A DNA stretch of 22,078 bases from Welwitschia mirabilis (GCA_051453625.1 JBOZIK010000001.1:30021196-30043273); one strand, 5' to 3'; positions 7,291 through 17,354 are shown, counted from the stretch's first letter. The notes: generated from the sequence alone by a model not told the origin. Numbers and translations are program-made.

Positions 7291-9720
7291 TCATAGCTCA
7301 TGGGGATTTACCCCAATGCCCAGATTTTGTCTTAGGTCCTTGAATCTTTCTTCATCTAGAGCCTTCGTCATAATAGTTGCAATCTGGCTATTAGTGGATA
7401 TATAATCAAGCGTAACAGTATTATTTTGAACATGATCTCGTATGAAGTGATGTCTTATATCTATGTGTTTGGTATGAGAGTGTTGAATCAGATTTTTGGT
7501 TATACTAATGCACTTGTGGTGTCACAAAACATCCTTATAGTTTCACTCTTTACATCAAAATCTGTTAACATTTGTTTCATGCAAAGTAATTGTGTACAAG
7601 ATGCACTTGTTGCAATATACTCGACTTCAGCGGTTGATAAGGAGGTTGTATTTTGCTTGTTACTGAACCATGGGACTAAAGAATTTCCAAGATAGAAACA
7701 TGGTCCACTAGTGCTTTTCCTGTTATCTAAACAACTAGTCCAATCTGCATCACAGTATCCTATTAAATCAAGAGAGGTATCATAAGGATATAATAACCCA
7801 TGATCTTGTATGTATTTGATATATCGAAAGATTCTCTTGACACACATCAGATGTTATTCTTTGAGATCTGATTGATATCTAGCACAAACTCCTACACTAT
7901 GAGCTATATCAGGCTTGCTTATTGTCATGCATAAAAGACTTCCAATCATACCTCTATATAGTTTTTGGTCCACCCTTTTTTTCTCCTTCATTTTTTGATA
8001 TTTTCACATTTGTGGAAGAGGGAGTTTTAATATCTTTCGACTCCATCATACCATATTTCTTTAACATGTCTCTAGCATACTTAGATTGGCTTATGAACAT
8101 TCTAGATTTGGTTTGTTTGATTCGTAAACCCAAAAAGAAGTTTAGTTCTCCTACTAGACTCATTTCGAATTCTTGTTGCATCATTTCAGAGAATTTGTCA
8201 GCTAGAATCGATTTTGTTGCACCAAAGGCAATATCATCCACATAAATTTGTACTATCAAAATATCCTTCTTATCTCGTTTAATGAAAAGAGTTGGATCTG
8301 CATTTCCTTTAGAGAATCCTTTTGATATAAGAAATGAGTTTAGTTTGTCAAACCATGCTCTTGGAGCTTGTTTGAGCTCATAGAGAGCCTTGTTAAGTTT
8401 GTATACATGGTTGTAAGTTTTGGATCTGTAAACCTGGGTGGTTGAGCAACGAAGACTTTTTCATTAATATACCCATTTAAGAATGCACTCTTAACATCCA
8501 TTTGGTATAACTTAATCTTATGAAAACAAGCAAAGACTAGTAACATCCGGATTTCTTTGATTCTTGTAACAAGAGCAAATGTTTCACCATAGTCAGCTTC
8601 TTCCTGTTGGCAATAACTTTGGGCTACTAATTTGGCTTTGTTTTGCACTATGAGGTGATGTTCATTCCTTTTGTTCTTGAAGACACACTTTATTCCAATA
8701 ACATTTTTGTTTAAAGGGGCTAGAACTAGGTCCCAAACTCTATTCCTTTCAAATTGATTTACTTTTTTTGTAGGACCATCATCTAGGCCTTATCATGTTC
8801 TGCCTCTTGAACGGTGTTGAGTTCTAACTTAGGAACGAAACATAGAAAACTATGATTGATGTGCTTTTTGCTTCTTGTGGTTGTACCTTGGATTGGATTA
8901 CTGACAACAATAGTTTCTGAATGATCTCTTCTTGTTCTGAGAGGGAGAGATGAACATCTATTTGTGCATTTCTCTTCGCTGTTGGAAGAGGATGGTTGGT
9001 TATCTGATCTAGCTTCTTCTTTAGTGGTTTCTATAATGCCTTCTTCTTCATTATCTCTTCTATGTTGTTTGGGAGGTTCTTGAGCACTCTCTTCTACTCT
9101 AACATGGGCTGACTCCTCTGCTCTGTTGGAGGCTTTGTTAAAAAGTCTGTAAGCTTTACTAGTTGAAGAGTATCCCAGAAAAATTCTTTCATTTGTTTTG
9201 GAATCAAACTTTCCTACAAGATGTTCATCTTTAAGAATACAACACTTACTCTCAAACACTTTAAAGTAATTCACTAGAGGTTTCTTGCCTTTCTAGAGCT
9301 CATAAGTGGTTCTTTTAGTATTAGGCCTAAGAAAAACTCACCTGCAGATATAGCAGGTAATATTAATTGCTTTAGCCCAAGGCTGTTGAGGCAAGGATTG
9401 TTAATTTAGCATAGTCCTAACCATTTCAATTAAAAGACGATTTTTACGTTCAACAACTGCATTTTGTTGAGGAGTTCTAGGGACTGAGAATTGATGATCT
9501 ATTCCATGAGAGTCACAAAAGTTTTCAAACTTTTCATTGTCAAATTCTCCTCCTCTATCAGAACATATAGATTTAATGTTATGCTCCTTTTCATTCTGGA
9601 CCTTTTTGCCTATTTTCGGAACATGTCAGAAGTTTCATCCTTGCTAGTTAGAAAAGCTAACCAAGTAAATCTTGAAAAATCATGAACGACAACTAAGAAA
9701 TCCCTTTTTTCTTCTTATGC
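7291..9720 (-). pseudogene. pol: Ty1/copia pol remnant: integrase, reverse transcriptase, RNase H
   Basis: Read from 9720 downward. The integrase core starts with VVHDFSRFTW, where the usual first Asp of the DDE triad is His. It continues with SDRGGEFDNE (second Asp) and VPRTPQQN then ERKNR (Glu). The integrase C-terminal GYSSTSKAYR block lies near 9170. RT follows: KLVAQSY and YQMDVKSAFLNG (about 8640-8470), the catalytic IYVDD (about 8240), LNFFLGLRIKQ and the GMIGSLL block. RNase H has YCDADW, KSTSG, LSTAEVEYIA and TKHIDIRHHFIRD, and pol ends at a TGA at 7291. Damage includes a frameshift near 9625, four in-frame stops between 9290 and 9420, frameshifts near 8400 and 7510, and a stop in the segment before RNase H. 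The lineage signature and the ORF after pol fit a Sirevirus-like element. Protease and gag are absent. Confidence 0.88.
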
Positions 9721-10672
9721 TGTGACAAAGGTAATATGGTTATGTTTAATAAAAATAAATGTGTTGTTAAAAATGTAAAAAAGTTATTTTAGTTGCCTCT
9801 AGAACAGGTAATCTGTACTCTATTGGAGGTAAATCACACAATGGGGAAATGTGTGGTTTCACTCAAGAAAGTGAAGAAAGGCTATGGCACAGAAGGATGG
9901 GGCACTTCACTGTTGAAAATCGGAAGACCATATCTTAATAGAAACTGGTAAGAGGCTTAATGAAACTAAATTTTATAATTTTTGATTCTTGTGAGCATTT
10001 TCAAATAGGGAAAATATCAAAGTCATCATTTAAACTTAAAAGGGGTATCTAACAAAAGAACCATTAGATATGCTACATTTAGGTCTTGTGGGTCCTACAA
10101 AGGTAAGATGTCTTGGAGATAAGAGAGTCTTTATGGTAATTGTTGATGATTTCACGAGATATAGATGGGTTGAATTCCTATACTTAAATTCGGATGCTTT
10201 TAACAAGTTTTGTAGACTATGTAGGAAATTTCAAAATGAAAAGGGATGTGCTATAAAGAGAATTAGATCAGACCATTAGGTGAGTTTGATAATGAAAGCT
10301 TTATTAATTTTTGTGATAACTATGGCATTTTTCATCAGTTTTTAGCCCCAAGGATTCCACAACAAAAAGAGTTGCAGAAAGAAAGAATAGCATGCTAATA
10401 GAAATGGCAAGAACAATGCTTGGTGAGCCCAACTTTCCAAGATGGCTATGGGAAGAAACCGTAAGCATTGCATGCTATATATCTAACAAAGTTTTCTTGA
10501 GATCCAATACTCAACTCACCTTGAGATCTGGTATTCAAAGCACCCCTTATGAGCTATGAAATGGTAAGAAATAAATGGTAAGTTATTTTAAAGTTTTTGG
10601 AAGTAAATGCATTATATTGAATGACGAGAACCAAGCAAATTTTAGCCCAAATGTATGTATGGTATGTTTCTT
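9721..10672 (+). pseudogene. pol: Copia pre-integrase and integrase core remnant (5' half of interrupted pol)
   Basis: The reading starts at CDKGN (about 9722) in the stretch that joins protease to integrase. A zinc-binding pre-integrase module follows with LWHRRMGHFT (9882 on), keeping both His residues. Of its two Cys, only one is visible in the FDSCEHFQIGK block, so the zinc site is broken. Integrase core: LHLGLVGPTK, then VIVDDFTRYRW (first catalytic Asp codon at 10145-10147) and IKRIRSDH (second Asp at 10271-10273). A TAG at 10277 and a shift follow, and then APRIPQQ and ERKNSMLIEMAR in another frame, with the Glu kept. The reading continues through SIACYISNKVFLRSNT to GMFLGY at 10661-10678, where the solo LTR is inserted. 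Frameshifts near 9785, 10065, 10278 and 10370, plus several stops, make it inactive. Confidence 0.82.
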
Positions 10673-11133
10673 GGCTATGTGGATATGTGAAGCCAAATTT
10701 ATTCTTTTGTATAATCCCTAATGTTATGCTTTTATGTTGGCCCCACTTTAATATTGTAAAAGGAGGTTTCTATTTAAAACAATCCTTGGGGGTGTTAGGT
10801 AGAGATGGGACATGTGTCAAGAGAGGGATGGTCCCTTCTTTAGGGTTTTGGCTTGTAGCCCTAATTGGTTGTAATGCTTGGCCTATTTAAAGGTGGTGTG
10901 AGGGTTGTGTGATACAGAGTTGATAGAGTTCTGTGAAGCATTGTTGCTTGAAGGCTCTTGTTGGCTGGAAGCCTGTTCTTGGCTTATAACTTCTAAGATT
11001 GATAATAGAGCTCTGCATTGCTTTCCTGTGGTTTTCCCCCTTATTGGAGTTTTCCACGTAACTTGTTACGTCTTTGTTTTCTCTTGCTGCATTGTTTAAT
11101 CACTTTGCTGTTGTGTGTTTGTGTAAAAGGCTA
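10673..11133 (+). mobile_element. Solo copia LTR with GGCTA target-site duplication
   Basis: A 451-bp LTR (10678-11128) is flanked by GGCTA at 10673-10677 and 11129-11133. It starts TGTGGATATG and has a TATA-like CCTATTTAAAGG at about 10882-10893. It contains GAGCTCTGCATTGCTTTCC (about 11010) and GAGTTTTCCACGTAAC (about 11047), and ends GTGTAAAA where CA is expected. The insertion splits the integrase codon run: GMFLGY lies just before it and SSKSKAYR directly after it. A single LTR with one target duplication is the known product of unequal recombination between the two LTRs of an inserted element. The 3' end has lost the CA, and no internal element sequence is present. Confidence 0.85.
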
Positions 11134-12995
11134 TTCTTCAAAGAGCAAAGCTTATAGGGTTTTTAACTCTAACACTAATAAAGTTGAAGAAACTATCCAC
11201 ATAAGAGTTTTTGGAATCTAATAGTGGAGACATGATTGATTTAGAAGGAGAAGATGATATCTTATTAGTTTATCCTAACACTAGTCAACCTCAAGCTAGC
11301 AGCGAAGATGCTTTAAGTAAAGAACTTGAGGAGGGTGACAATCGAGCTCTTAACTATTCTACTGTTCAAAAAAGCACAAATCTATGTCTTAGAACTAAAA
11401 GGGATCATCGAATGGAACAAATCATTGGAGACCTCAAATCTAGAGTACACAAAAAGAGTTATAAACAATGTTTGTGCACACTTTTGTTTTGTCTCTCACA
11501 TTGAACCCAAGAACGTAGTTGAAGTTGAACAAGATGAGTAATCAATAGAAGCAATGTAAAGCGAGCTAAATCAATTCAAAAGAAATGGAGTATGAGACTT
11601 AGTCCCAAGGCCAAAAGGTAAACACATCATTGGTCTTAAATGGATTTTTAAAAGTAAGCTGGATGAAATAGGTATCGTTATGCAAAACAAGGCTCAATTG
11701 GTGGCACAAGGCTCCAATCAGGAGGAAGGTATAGATTATGGTGAGACCTATGCCTTTGTGGCTAGGCTTGAATCTATTAGATGTTTGCTAGCTCATGTTT
11801 GTGCTATGAACATTCAATTATTTCAAATGGATGTAAAGAGTGCTTTTTTCAATGGGTACATAAAAGAAGTAGTGTTTGTTGAACAACCACCTGGTTTTGT
11901 TGATTCCAAATTTCCAACAATCTTGATCATGTGTTTAAGCTCAAGAGGGCACTATACGGACTCAAACAAGCTCCTAAAGCTTGGTATGAGAGGCTGTCCA
12001 AATTCTTAATAGGCCATGGTTTCAAGTGTGGTAATGTTGATCCTACTTTGTTCATTAACAAGTTTGGTAATGATGTACTTATCATTCAGGTTTATGTTGT
12101 GATATTGGAACTCTGACATTGGAATTTTCAAAGGCTACGCACAAAAAATTTGAGAGGAGTATGTGTGATGAACTTAATTTCTTCCTAGATTTGCAGATTA
12201 AACAACTTGATATGGCATATTTATAAGTCAATCGAAGTATGTTAAATAACTTCTCACCACATAGAAACTTGAGATGACCAAGAATGTTAGTAGACCCATG
12301 TCTAGATCAACAAAGATTGACAAGGATGATGCAAGTAAATTGGTAGATTTGAGGCTCTGTAGAGGTATGATTGGTACTTTATTGTATTTGACTTCAAGCT
12401 GGCTTGACATTGCTTTAACTATGGGAATCTGGGCAAGATATCAATCCAATCGTAAAGAATCCCTCTTTACTGCTGCTAAGAGAATATTTAGATACCTCAA
12501 GCATGCATGTAATTTTGGCATCTAGTTTCCATGAGACACTTCACTTGATATGGTTGTATATAGTGATGCAGATTGGACTGGATGCACGAATGATCAAAAG
12601 AGTACAAGTGGTGCATGTTATTTTTTGGGTAATTGTCTCATAGTATGGGTTCCAAGAAACAGAGTTCCACATCTTTGTCCACTGTAGAAGTTAAATATAC
12701 ATCAGCTAGAGCATGTTGAATGCAATTACTATGGATGATGCATAGTCTACATGACTGTGCAATGGACATGAGAATGGCTCAATTATTGTGCGATAATACG
12801 AGTGCCACAAACATTTTTGCAACTGTGTATGTGCAGTTGGAAATGCAAGGGTTGCCACAAGATTGAAGAAGAAACTGCTTTAAGAATCCAAAATTCCCGA
12901 TAAAGGAGCTAGGGTAGAGATCACTAAATAGTATTGTCATGTGACATGTCATATCAAAGTGTAATAGCAAATGTTGGCAAAGTACATGCACAAGG
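11134..12995 (+). pseudogene. pol: Copia integrase tail, reverse transcriptase and RNase H remnant (3' half of interrupted pol)
   Basis: Coding sequence resumes after the solo LTR with SSKSKAYRVFNSNTNK. An acidic linker and the RDHRMEQIIGDL block follow (about 11400). RT has PKGKHIIGLKWIFKSKLDE, KAQLVAQGSNQEEGIDYGET and QMDVKSAFFNGYIKE (first catalytic Asp region). After a frameshift near 11915 come LKRALYGLKQAPKAWYERL and VDPTLFINKFGND. The YVDD box is destroyed: after VYV (about 12090) the frame breaks, so RT cannot be active. A readable ELNFFLDLQIKQLD, the RGMIGTLLYLTSS segment (12363 on) and AKRIFRYLKH lead into RNase H with YSDADWTGC, KSTSGACYFLG and LCDNTSATNI. About 65 bp of unmatched sequence then precede a degraded KNPKF block. 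The end near 12995 is approximate. Confidence 0.83.
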
Positions 12996-14609
12996 GCAGT
13001 GCATTCTTTCTTGTATCCATTAATAAGTGTGACTATAAAGAGATCTCTGAGAGAGAAAGTCTTGTTGTGGCATGCCAGGGCTGTTCATAAGACTACTGAC
13101 TGAAATGCTCCAACACTGAAGCAGCTAGTGGCACAAACTTGATGCTAAAGTTGTTGGATGGAATGATGGCTAAATAAACTTAATTTGGAGCATCTTAATT
13201 CCCACGTGTTAAATGCATTCTGATCCAAGCCTAATTGGGTGAATTAGGTTTCAAACTATAGGTTTTGAGTCCAGTGCAGGAAATCTTTGAAGGATCTGCC
13301 ATTGTGCTAGGTCACGAAGTTATGGTTTCAAGTATTCAGAGCAACTTGCCTTCAACACCACTCTAACCTTGAAAGTCTAACTTAGGATATTTTGGGTAAT
13401 CATAGACCTATATTTTTTCTGTTTTTCAATTTCATTTAATATTTCCAAATCAAAATTAATTTGAACTACCGGTTGATAAAAATTTGTGTTTTTACCTTAT
13501 TACATTTCTTTTTATTCAAATGACCAGTCTCTCTGTTGTAGAGTATATGAAGCCTAACACAGAGAGCTATAATTGGGTCTTCCAAGCTCTTGTACGAGAT
13601 ACATCACAAGATAGGTAATCACAGTTGTAATAAAAAATGTCTTGAGATTTAGTGTTTATGGAATCCATTACTCAGTATATTCGCTTGAAATAGAATACTC
13701 AATATTGACAGCTCAAATAAAATGCTTCATGCCTTTGGAAGTTGTTTCATTTGATGTGTATCTAATTTAAAAATCAGATCTTTTTAGAAACTGACTTGAA
13801 GCTTAGTTTGTTTCTTAAATAAGCTGTTGCAATTTTCCTTTTTACAGAAATCTTATTCTTTGCCTTATTCCAAAAAACTTCAAATGTAAACCTTTGAGGA
13901 TGTCTTATACATTTCCTTAGGATATATTTATTAACTGTGCCCTCCCCTGTGTTTGCGTTCTTGGTGTGTTAAGTTATAATAAACTGATATAGTTATCAGA
14001 CAAGAATATGGATCCTTAGAGAGAGGTGAATGCAGGTGACTAAAACTTTAATGAAATGACAATATGACGTTTGAGAAAATCAAACAAATAATGCCATGCA
14101 ATCATAAATGTTGGTTTCCAGGTAGATAATAAATAACTTAAAACAAATGAAGATTAAGAAGGTTGGCAACCATTCTGTAAACGATTGATTGGAACTACTA
14201 TGAAATGTGCATAGAAGCACCGAAGGAAATAAAACACCAGAAAGGCAGATGACAAAAGAGCTACATGCTTCAACCTCCTCCTAGTGTACACCACTGGGAA
14301 CTGTTGCATGGCTAGCTCTTATATTAACAGTTCAAAAGAAACAGCCAAGCCATAAATACCTCCAAATCATTTGGTAAACATTTATAACATTCTTCTGAAC
14401 AAACCACATTGGATGTTGATGAATCCATCCCAAGACCCTTGTGTTTTCAAGATACTAAAAAACTGTAGAATGCGCTTTACAAACTATTGCCACTTTTTGA
14501 TAGTTGATTGATCACATTGATTAAAATATTTGCTAAGGTGCTTTCATAAAAATAACCTTAGAAATAATGCCGAGATCACATCACAAATTATTTGGTATCA
14601 TGGCAATAG
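12996..14609. other. No recognisable gene
   Basis: About 1.6 kb of AT-rich DNA. It should contain any 3' LTR of the plus-strand element on its left and of the minus-strand RNase H remnant on its right, but I cannot find paired TG...CA ends or a primer or purine tract. On the minus strand a TATA-like GTTAATATAAGAGC near 14320 could belong to a decayed LTR. Nothing coding is visible. Confidence 0.4.
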
Positions 14610-15170
14610 AATTCATGATTTGTAGTTGCCACTGCCTTTGGTTAGGAAATTAACCAAGCTAGGTTGCAGGTGGATTTCATCAACTTGCAAGTTCTGGTTT
14701 TTAATGCTTGTTAAATGAAGTGAAAATAAATACCAGTATGCTTTGTTCTTGCATGAAATGTTACATTCTTGGCAAAGTGAACGAATACTTTTACACTTCC
14801 ATGTACTCAGCCTACTTGAGATCAAGGCATACAAGAACACATCTGAACACTACTCAAGTAGACAATCTCTGTGTCTTCTTTGTTAAAGCAATATACTTAG
14901 CTTTTGTGTGAAGCGAATTCCCTTGGATTAAAGCCTAGGCATCAACTGAGAGCACCATCTCCAACAGTAAAAATGCAACTGTAATTAGATTCCTGAGTAT
15001 CTGTGCAAGATGCATAGTTAGCCTCCATATAACCAGTGACATCCAAACAAGACCTTCCAAAGTACATAATCAAAAACTGCGAGCCTTTCAAGTATGTTAG
15101 AGCTTGCCTAGCTATTATTGGAGTGAAGCCAGCTTTTCCTTTAATTTTCCCTTTCATTTGGTGACACACA
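14610..15170 (-). pseudogene. pol: Copia RNase H remnant of a different lineage
   Basis: On the minus strand, LTYLKGSQ, then LDVTGYMEANYASCTDTQES and FTVGDGALS (15080-14945), match the start of copia RNase H, where plant copies usually read YLKGT, GYxDADYAGD and SGYVFTLGGGAVSW. The acidic D-A-D is E-A-N here, so catalytic residues are changed. After stops and shifts, HFAKNVTFHARTKHTGIYFH (about 14770-14720) matches the terminal His block, and VDEIHLQPSLVNFLTK matches the last conserved stretch. The wording differs from the two pol copies at 7291-12995, so this is another copia family. The rest of the element is missing; a gag of opposite orientation starts 0.4 kb away. Confidence 0.75.
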
Positions 15171-15189
15171 CAATTTGCTCATATCTTAT

Positions 15190-15547
15190 AAAGTCATGTG
15201 CATTGAGATTAATTGAATTAGGTTAAAAAAAAAAAGGGCCAATTTACTTTTGAGTCTCATCCCTCATATTCGGGTTTAATGTGAGTTAGGGATGTTTGTG
15301 GTTCAGGGAAGATGTATGGTTTAACGGTAAACCTATTTTGATCTCTTCACTTGAGTGATTGTTTTCCCTACTTAAGTTATTGGGGACAATTTAAGTCCTT
15401 GTGTTTTTTATTGAATAAAGTGCTCTACACTGTTCTGTGGACACAAGGAAGAAAGTGCCTGTACTATCTTAAATTTCCATGTGTTGCTTGCTTTTTGCTT
15501 TTCATTCTTTGTTGTTTTGCTGTTATCTTTGTCACATTTTCACAGCA
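15190..15547 (+). repeat. Probable copia 5' LTR
   Basis: This LTR is inferred from position. It is directly followed by a degenerate initiator-Met primer site (15550-15561) and then by copia gag sequence. It has a TATA-like or poly-A-signal-like TTGAATAAAGTG near 15412 and a T-rich U5 ending in CACAGCAAC. The 5' boundary is not visible, and I cannot pair it with a 3' LTR in the window. Confidence 0.45.
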
Positions 15548-15549
15548 AC

Positions 15550-15561
15550 TAGTATTAGAGG
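15550..15561 (+). other. Degenerate primer binding site (initiator tRNA-Met type)
   Basis: TAGTATTAGAGG matches the usual plant LTR-element primer site TGGTATCAGAGC at 9 of 12 positions. It sits between a T-rich LTR end and the gag remnant, where this site is expected. Two of the three differences are transitions of the G-to-A or C-to-T type. Confidence 0.5.
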
Positions 15562-15564
15562 TGT

Positions 15565-16330
15565 AGTGTTTGGTTTTGATGAGTAGTGTAGTAGCCATTG
15601 ATGACAAATATTCTTAAACAAAAAGACCATGTGGATGCCTTGCAACCGACCAAGCCTTCTAGATTATTGGATGACGATTGCAGAAAGATGAAAACCAAAG
15701 CTATGTCATTTATTTGTCCCTATCTTAAAAATGTGTTATTGACATCCTTAGAAAATGAAAAGGATCTGGCTCCGCTTTGGAAGAGATCGAAGGATGGATT
15801 CTATAAGGCTCCTAGATTGAATCAATTTCATGTTTACTAGAACATCTTCAATGTGAAGATGAAAGAAAGGGTTACTCTATAGAAATCATCTAGATGAGAT
15901 GGTTGGAGCCTTTGTGAAGTTTGAGGAATACGGAATCTCATTGAGCGACACTGTAAAACGTTATGTAGTTTTAAACTTTTTAGCTGAATCAAGGGGACTA
16001 AACACAACAAGAATTACTACCTCCATGAGTTCTTGTTCAGTTTTCTTTCATACAATGATCTTTGTGGCACACAGTGTAGAAAAGAAATTTCCATAGATAA
16101 ATCCCTTGAAAATGTCTTGGCTGTTGGAGATTGAGGAAGTAGTAGGAGATGCGACTAGTCTAGGAGGAGTAGTAAGAGGAGAGGAACCTCTCATGGTAGG
16201 AATGCTGAGTGTTTGTTCTCCGAAGAAGGAGGATCATGTTAAAAATGGAATGAGAAGCCTTAAAGATATAGAAGTAGGTAAAAGAAGTTGTAGTGAAGAA
16301 CTTGAACAATAAGATAACTCAAATTAGACA
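15565..16330 (+). pseudogene. gag: Ty1/copia gag remnant (UBN2-type)
   Basis: The best part is 15598-15837: MTNILKQKDHVDAL, MKTKAMSFICPYLKNVLLTS and LENEKDLAPLWKRSKDGFYK. This follows the copia Gag pattern of a W/K-rich start, a D..A...I.L segment and a LW..L...Y block. After stops near 15838 it continues in other frames with HLDEMVGAFVKFEEYGISLS (about 15885-15945). A disrupted zinc-knuckle region at about 16205-16250 keeps pieces of the C..C...H pattern (DHVKN) in mixed frames. The N-terminal part before MTNILK is largely missing, since only about 40 bp separate it from the primer site. Protease and everything after are absent. The remnant is inactive. Confidence 0.65.
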
Positions 16331-16740
16331 GATGAATATGCAAGTTTGGTGTTTATCTACTTTGATTCTCTTGCAAATATGTCTCAAGAGTTTGATGATG
16401 TTTGTATCAATGAGTAAAATGTTGGCAAATTAAAATGTCGGCAGACATAAAAAGTTGGGTCGGGGAGACTTGTCGCCATTGTATTGGCAATATGTCGGAG
16501 AAAAATGTCGGCAATTATTTTTTTCCAAAAAAAACGCAAAGCTTATTAGTTTTACGAGATGTGCAATCAATCAATGCTAGAAAATGTTAAGAACAAGTAT
16601 TTTAAAAAGCATTTGCTGTAGATAAAATCAATGATTAAAAAGGAGGCGACTAGTAGCCGATGAATTGAAACTGAATTTTTATTACATCCAAAGACCCAAT
16701 TGAAACTGAAACTGAATTTTTATTACATCCGAAGACTCAA
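16331..16740. other. Non-coding stretch with short repeated words
   Basis: No coding signal is visible. Variants of TGTCGGCA recur at about 16420, 16436, 16483, 16493 and 16506. At 16665-16699 and 16700-16740 there is a direct tandem repeat of 35-41 bp, both copies containing TTTTTATTACATCC, which differ by a 6-bp ACTGAA expansion and two base changes. Confidence 0.5.
16665..16740. repeat. Two-copy direct tandem repeat, about 38 bp
   Basis: Copy 1 (16665-16699) and copy 2 (16700-16740) both read TTGAAACTGAA...TTTTTATTACATCC, then AAGAC and CAA. Copy 2 carries an extra ACTGAA and differs at two bases (A/G and C/T). They abut without spacer. Confidence 0.75.
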
Positions 16741-16856
16741 AGGATCTATTGGACAGAGGAAATGATCATGTTATGGAATACAAAGATAGATTCAATAAAG
16801 TGGCCAACAACCATTGGATGCAACATGAAAAAATAAAGATATTTCTTATAATGATA
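16741..16856 (+). pseudogene. Possible retroelement gag fragment
   Basis: An open frame reads DRGNDHVMEYKDRFNKVANN then HWMQHEKIKIFLI up to the N gap. The spacing of V.EY...F..VA and a later K...FL resembles the Retrotrans_gag helix region of plant Ty3/gypsy-type elements. It is only about 38 codons and cut off by the gap, so this is a weak call. It could equally be unrelated coding debris. Confidence 0.25.
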
Positions 16857-16992
16857 NNNNNNNNNNNNNNNNNNNNNNNNNNNNNNNNNNNNNNNNNNNN
16901 NNNNNNNNNNNNNNNNNNNNNNNNNNNNNNNNNNNNNNNNNNNNNNNNNNNNNNNNNNNNNNNNNNNNNNNNNNNNNNNNNNNNNNNNNNNN
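16857..16992. other. Assembly gap, 136 N
   Basis: Unknown sequence. The right flank is inside an LTR, so the gap probably holds that LTR's U5 end and its junction. Unlike the 100-N gaps, no flank duplication is visible. Confidence 0.9.
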
Positions 16993-17354
16993 TGCAAACA
17001 TCAACACACTAGATTTATGTGGAAAACCCCAATGTGGGGAAAAACCACAGAAGCAATGCAGAGCTCTCTAGTAGAATGAAAAAGGGCAAGCACACAAGCC
17101 GTCCTCAATAGCCAATCTTATAACTTTTGACTCCCACACACCTAATGGCATCCCATATCTCTACTCTCTTTATATAGATTTTCTTTTAGGGTAGAAACCC
17201 TAACCCTAACTTTTGGAACTTTCTAGACGACCCCATTAGACTTTCCTTCTCCCTTTAATATTAAATTACAATAAGAAGGGGACTTTATAAAAATATATAA
17301 AGTCAAACTACAAAGGAATAAATAACATCAAGAGATTTAACTTCACTTCCAACA
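16993..17354 (-). repeat. Copia LTR, minus strand, 3' end in gap
   Basis: The minus strand starts TGTTGGAAGTGAAGTTAAAT at 17354, a typical plant copia LTR start. A TATA-like CTATATAAAGAGAG lies near 17165-17178. GAGCTCTGCATTGCTTCTG follows (about 17050-17068), then GGGTTTTCCACATAAATCT (about 17010-17028) before the N gap. The blocks match the solo LTR at 10678-11128. The DNA next to the start (CAAAG, 17355-17359) is not a polypurine tract, so this is probably a solo LTR or a 5' LTR whose element is lost. Confidence 0.7.

Larger units (their letters stand above)
2782..9720 (-). mobile_element. 5'-truncated Sirevirus-like Ty1/copia retrotransposon with env-like ORF
   Basis: Read on the minus strand, the parts come in the order expected of a copia element with an extra 3' ORF. 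Integrase, reverse transcriptase and RNase H run from 9720 to 7291. A palindrome array (7175-6925), two copies of an env-like ORF (6844-4369), a polypurine tract (3934-3922) and a 3' LTR (3921-2782) follow. The integrase-before-RT order defines Ty1/copia, and an additional ORF between pol and the 3' LTR is known from the Sirevirus lineage. The 5' LTR, gag, protease and the first part of integrase are missing. The element stops at about 9720, where a second copia element starts in the opposite direction. Frameshifts and stops show it is inactive. The 756-N gap at 5449-6204 lies inside, so internal structure there is inferred. A 5-bp TAGGT (2777-2781) would be the outer target-site copy, but its partner is lost. 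Confidence 0.8.
9721..12995 (+). mobile_element. Second Ty1/copia retrotransposon fragment, plus strand, with nested solo LTR
   Basis: A plus-strand copia pol starts abruptly inside the segment before integrase, head to head with the minus-strand pol that ends at 9720. It runs to the end of RNase H near 12995. No LTR or gag belonging to it is identifiable on either side. It contains the solo LTR 10678-11128. Integrase and RT motifs resemble those of the minus-strand element (same copia lineage), but the two differ at many sites and are separate copies. Confidence 0.8.

Noticed and set aside
7426-8245. Plus-strand frames 7426-7695 and 7922-8245
   Set aside because: Antisense shadows of the minus-strand RNase H and reverse transcriptase.
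10621-11099. Plus-strand frames 10621-10890 and 10905-11099
   Set aside because: They lie in the solo LTR and its junction; not coding.
12779-12991. Minus-strand 70-codon frame
   Set aside because: It overlaps the plus-strand RNase H remnant and has no motif of its own.
15351-15566. Hydrophobic 71-codon frame that resembles a membrane protein
   Set aside because: It falls in the T-rich U5 part of the LTR and runs through the primer site, so the hydrophobicity reflects T-rich codons.
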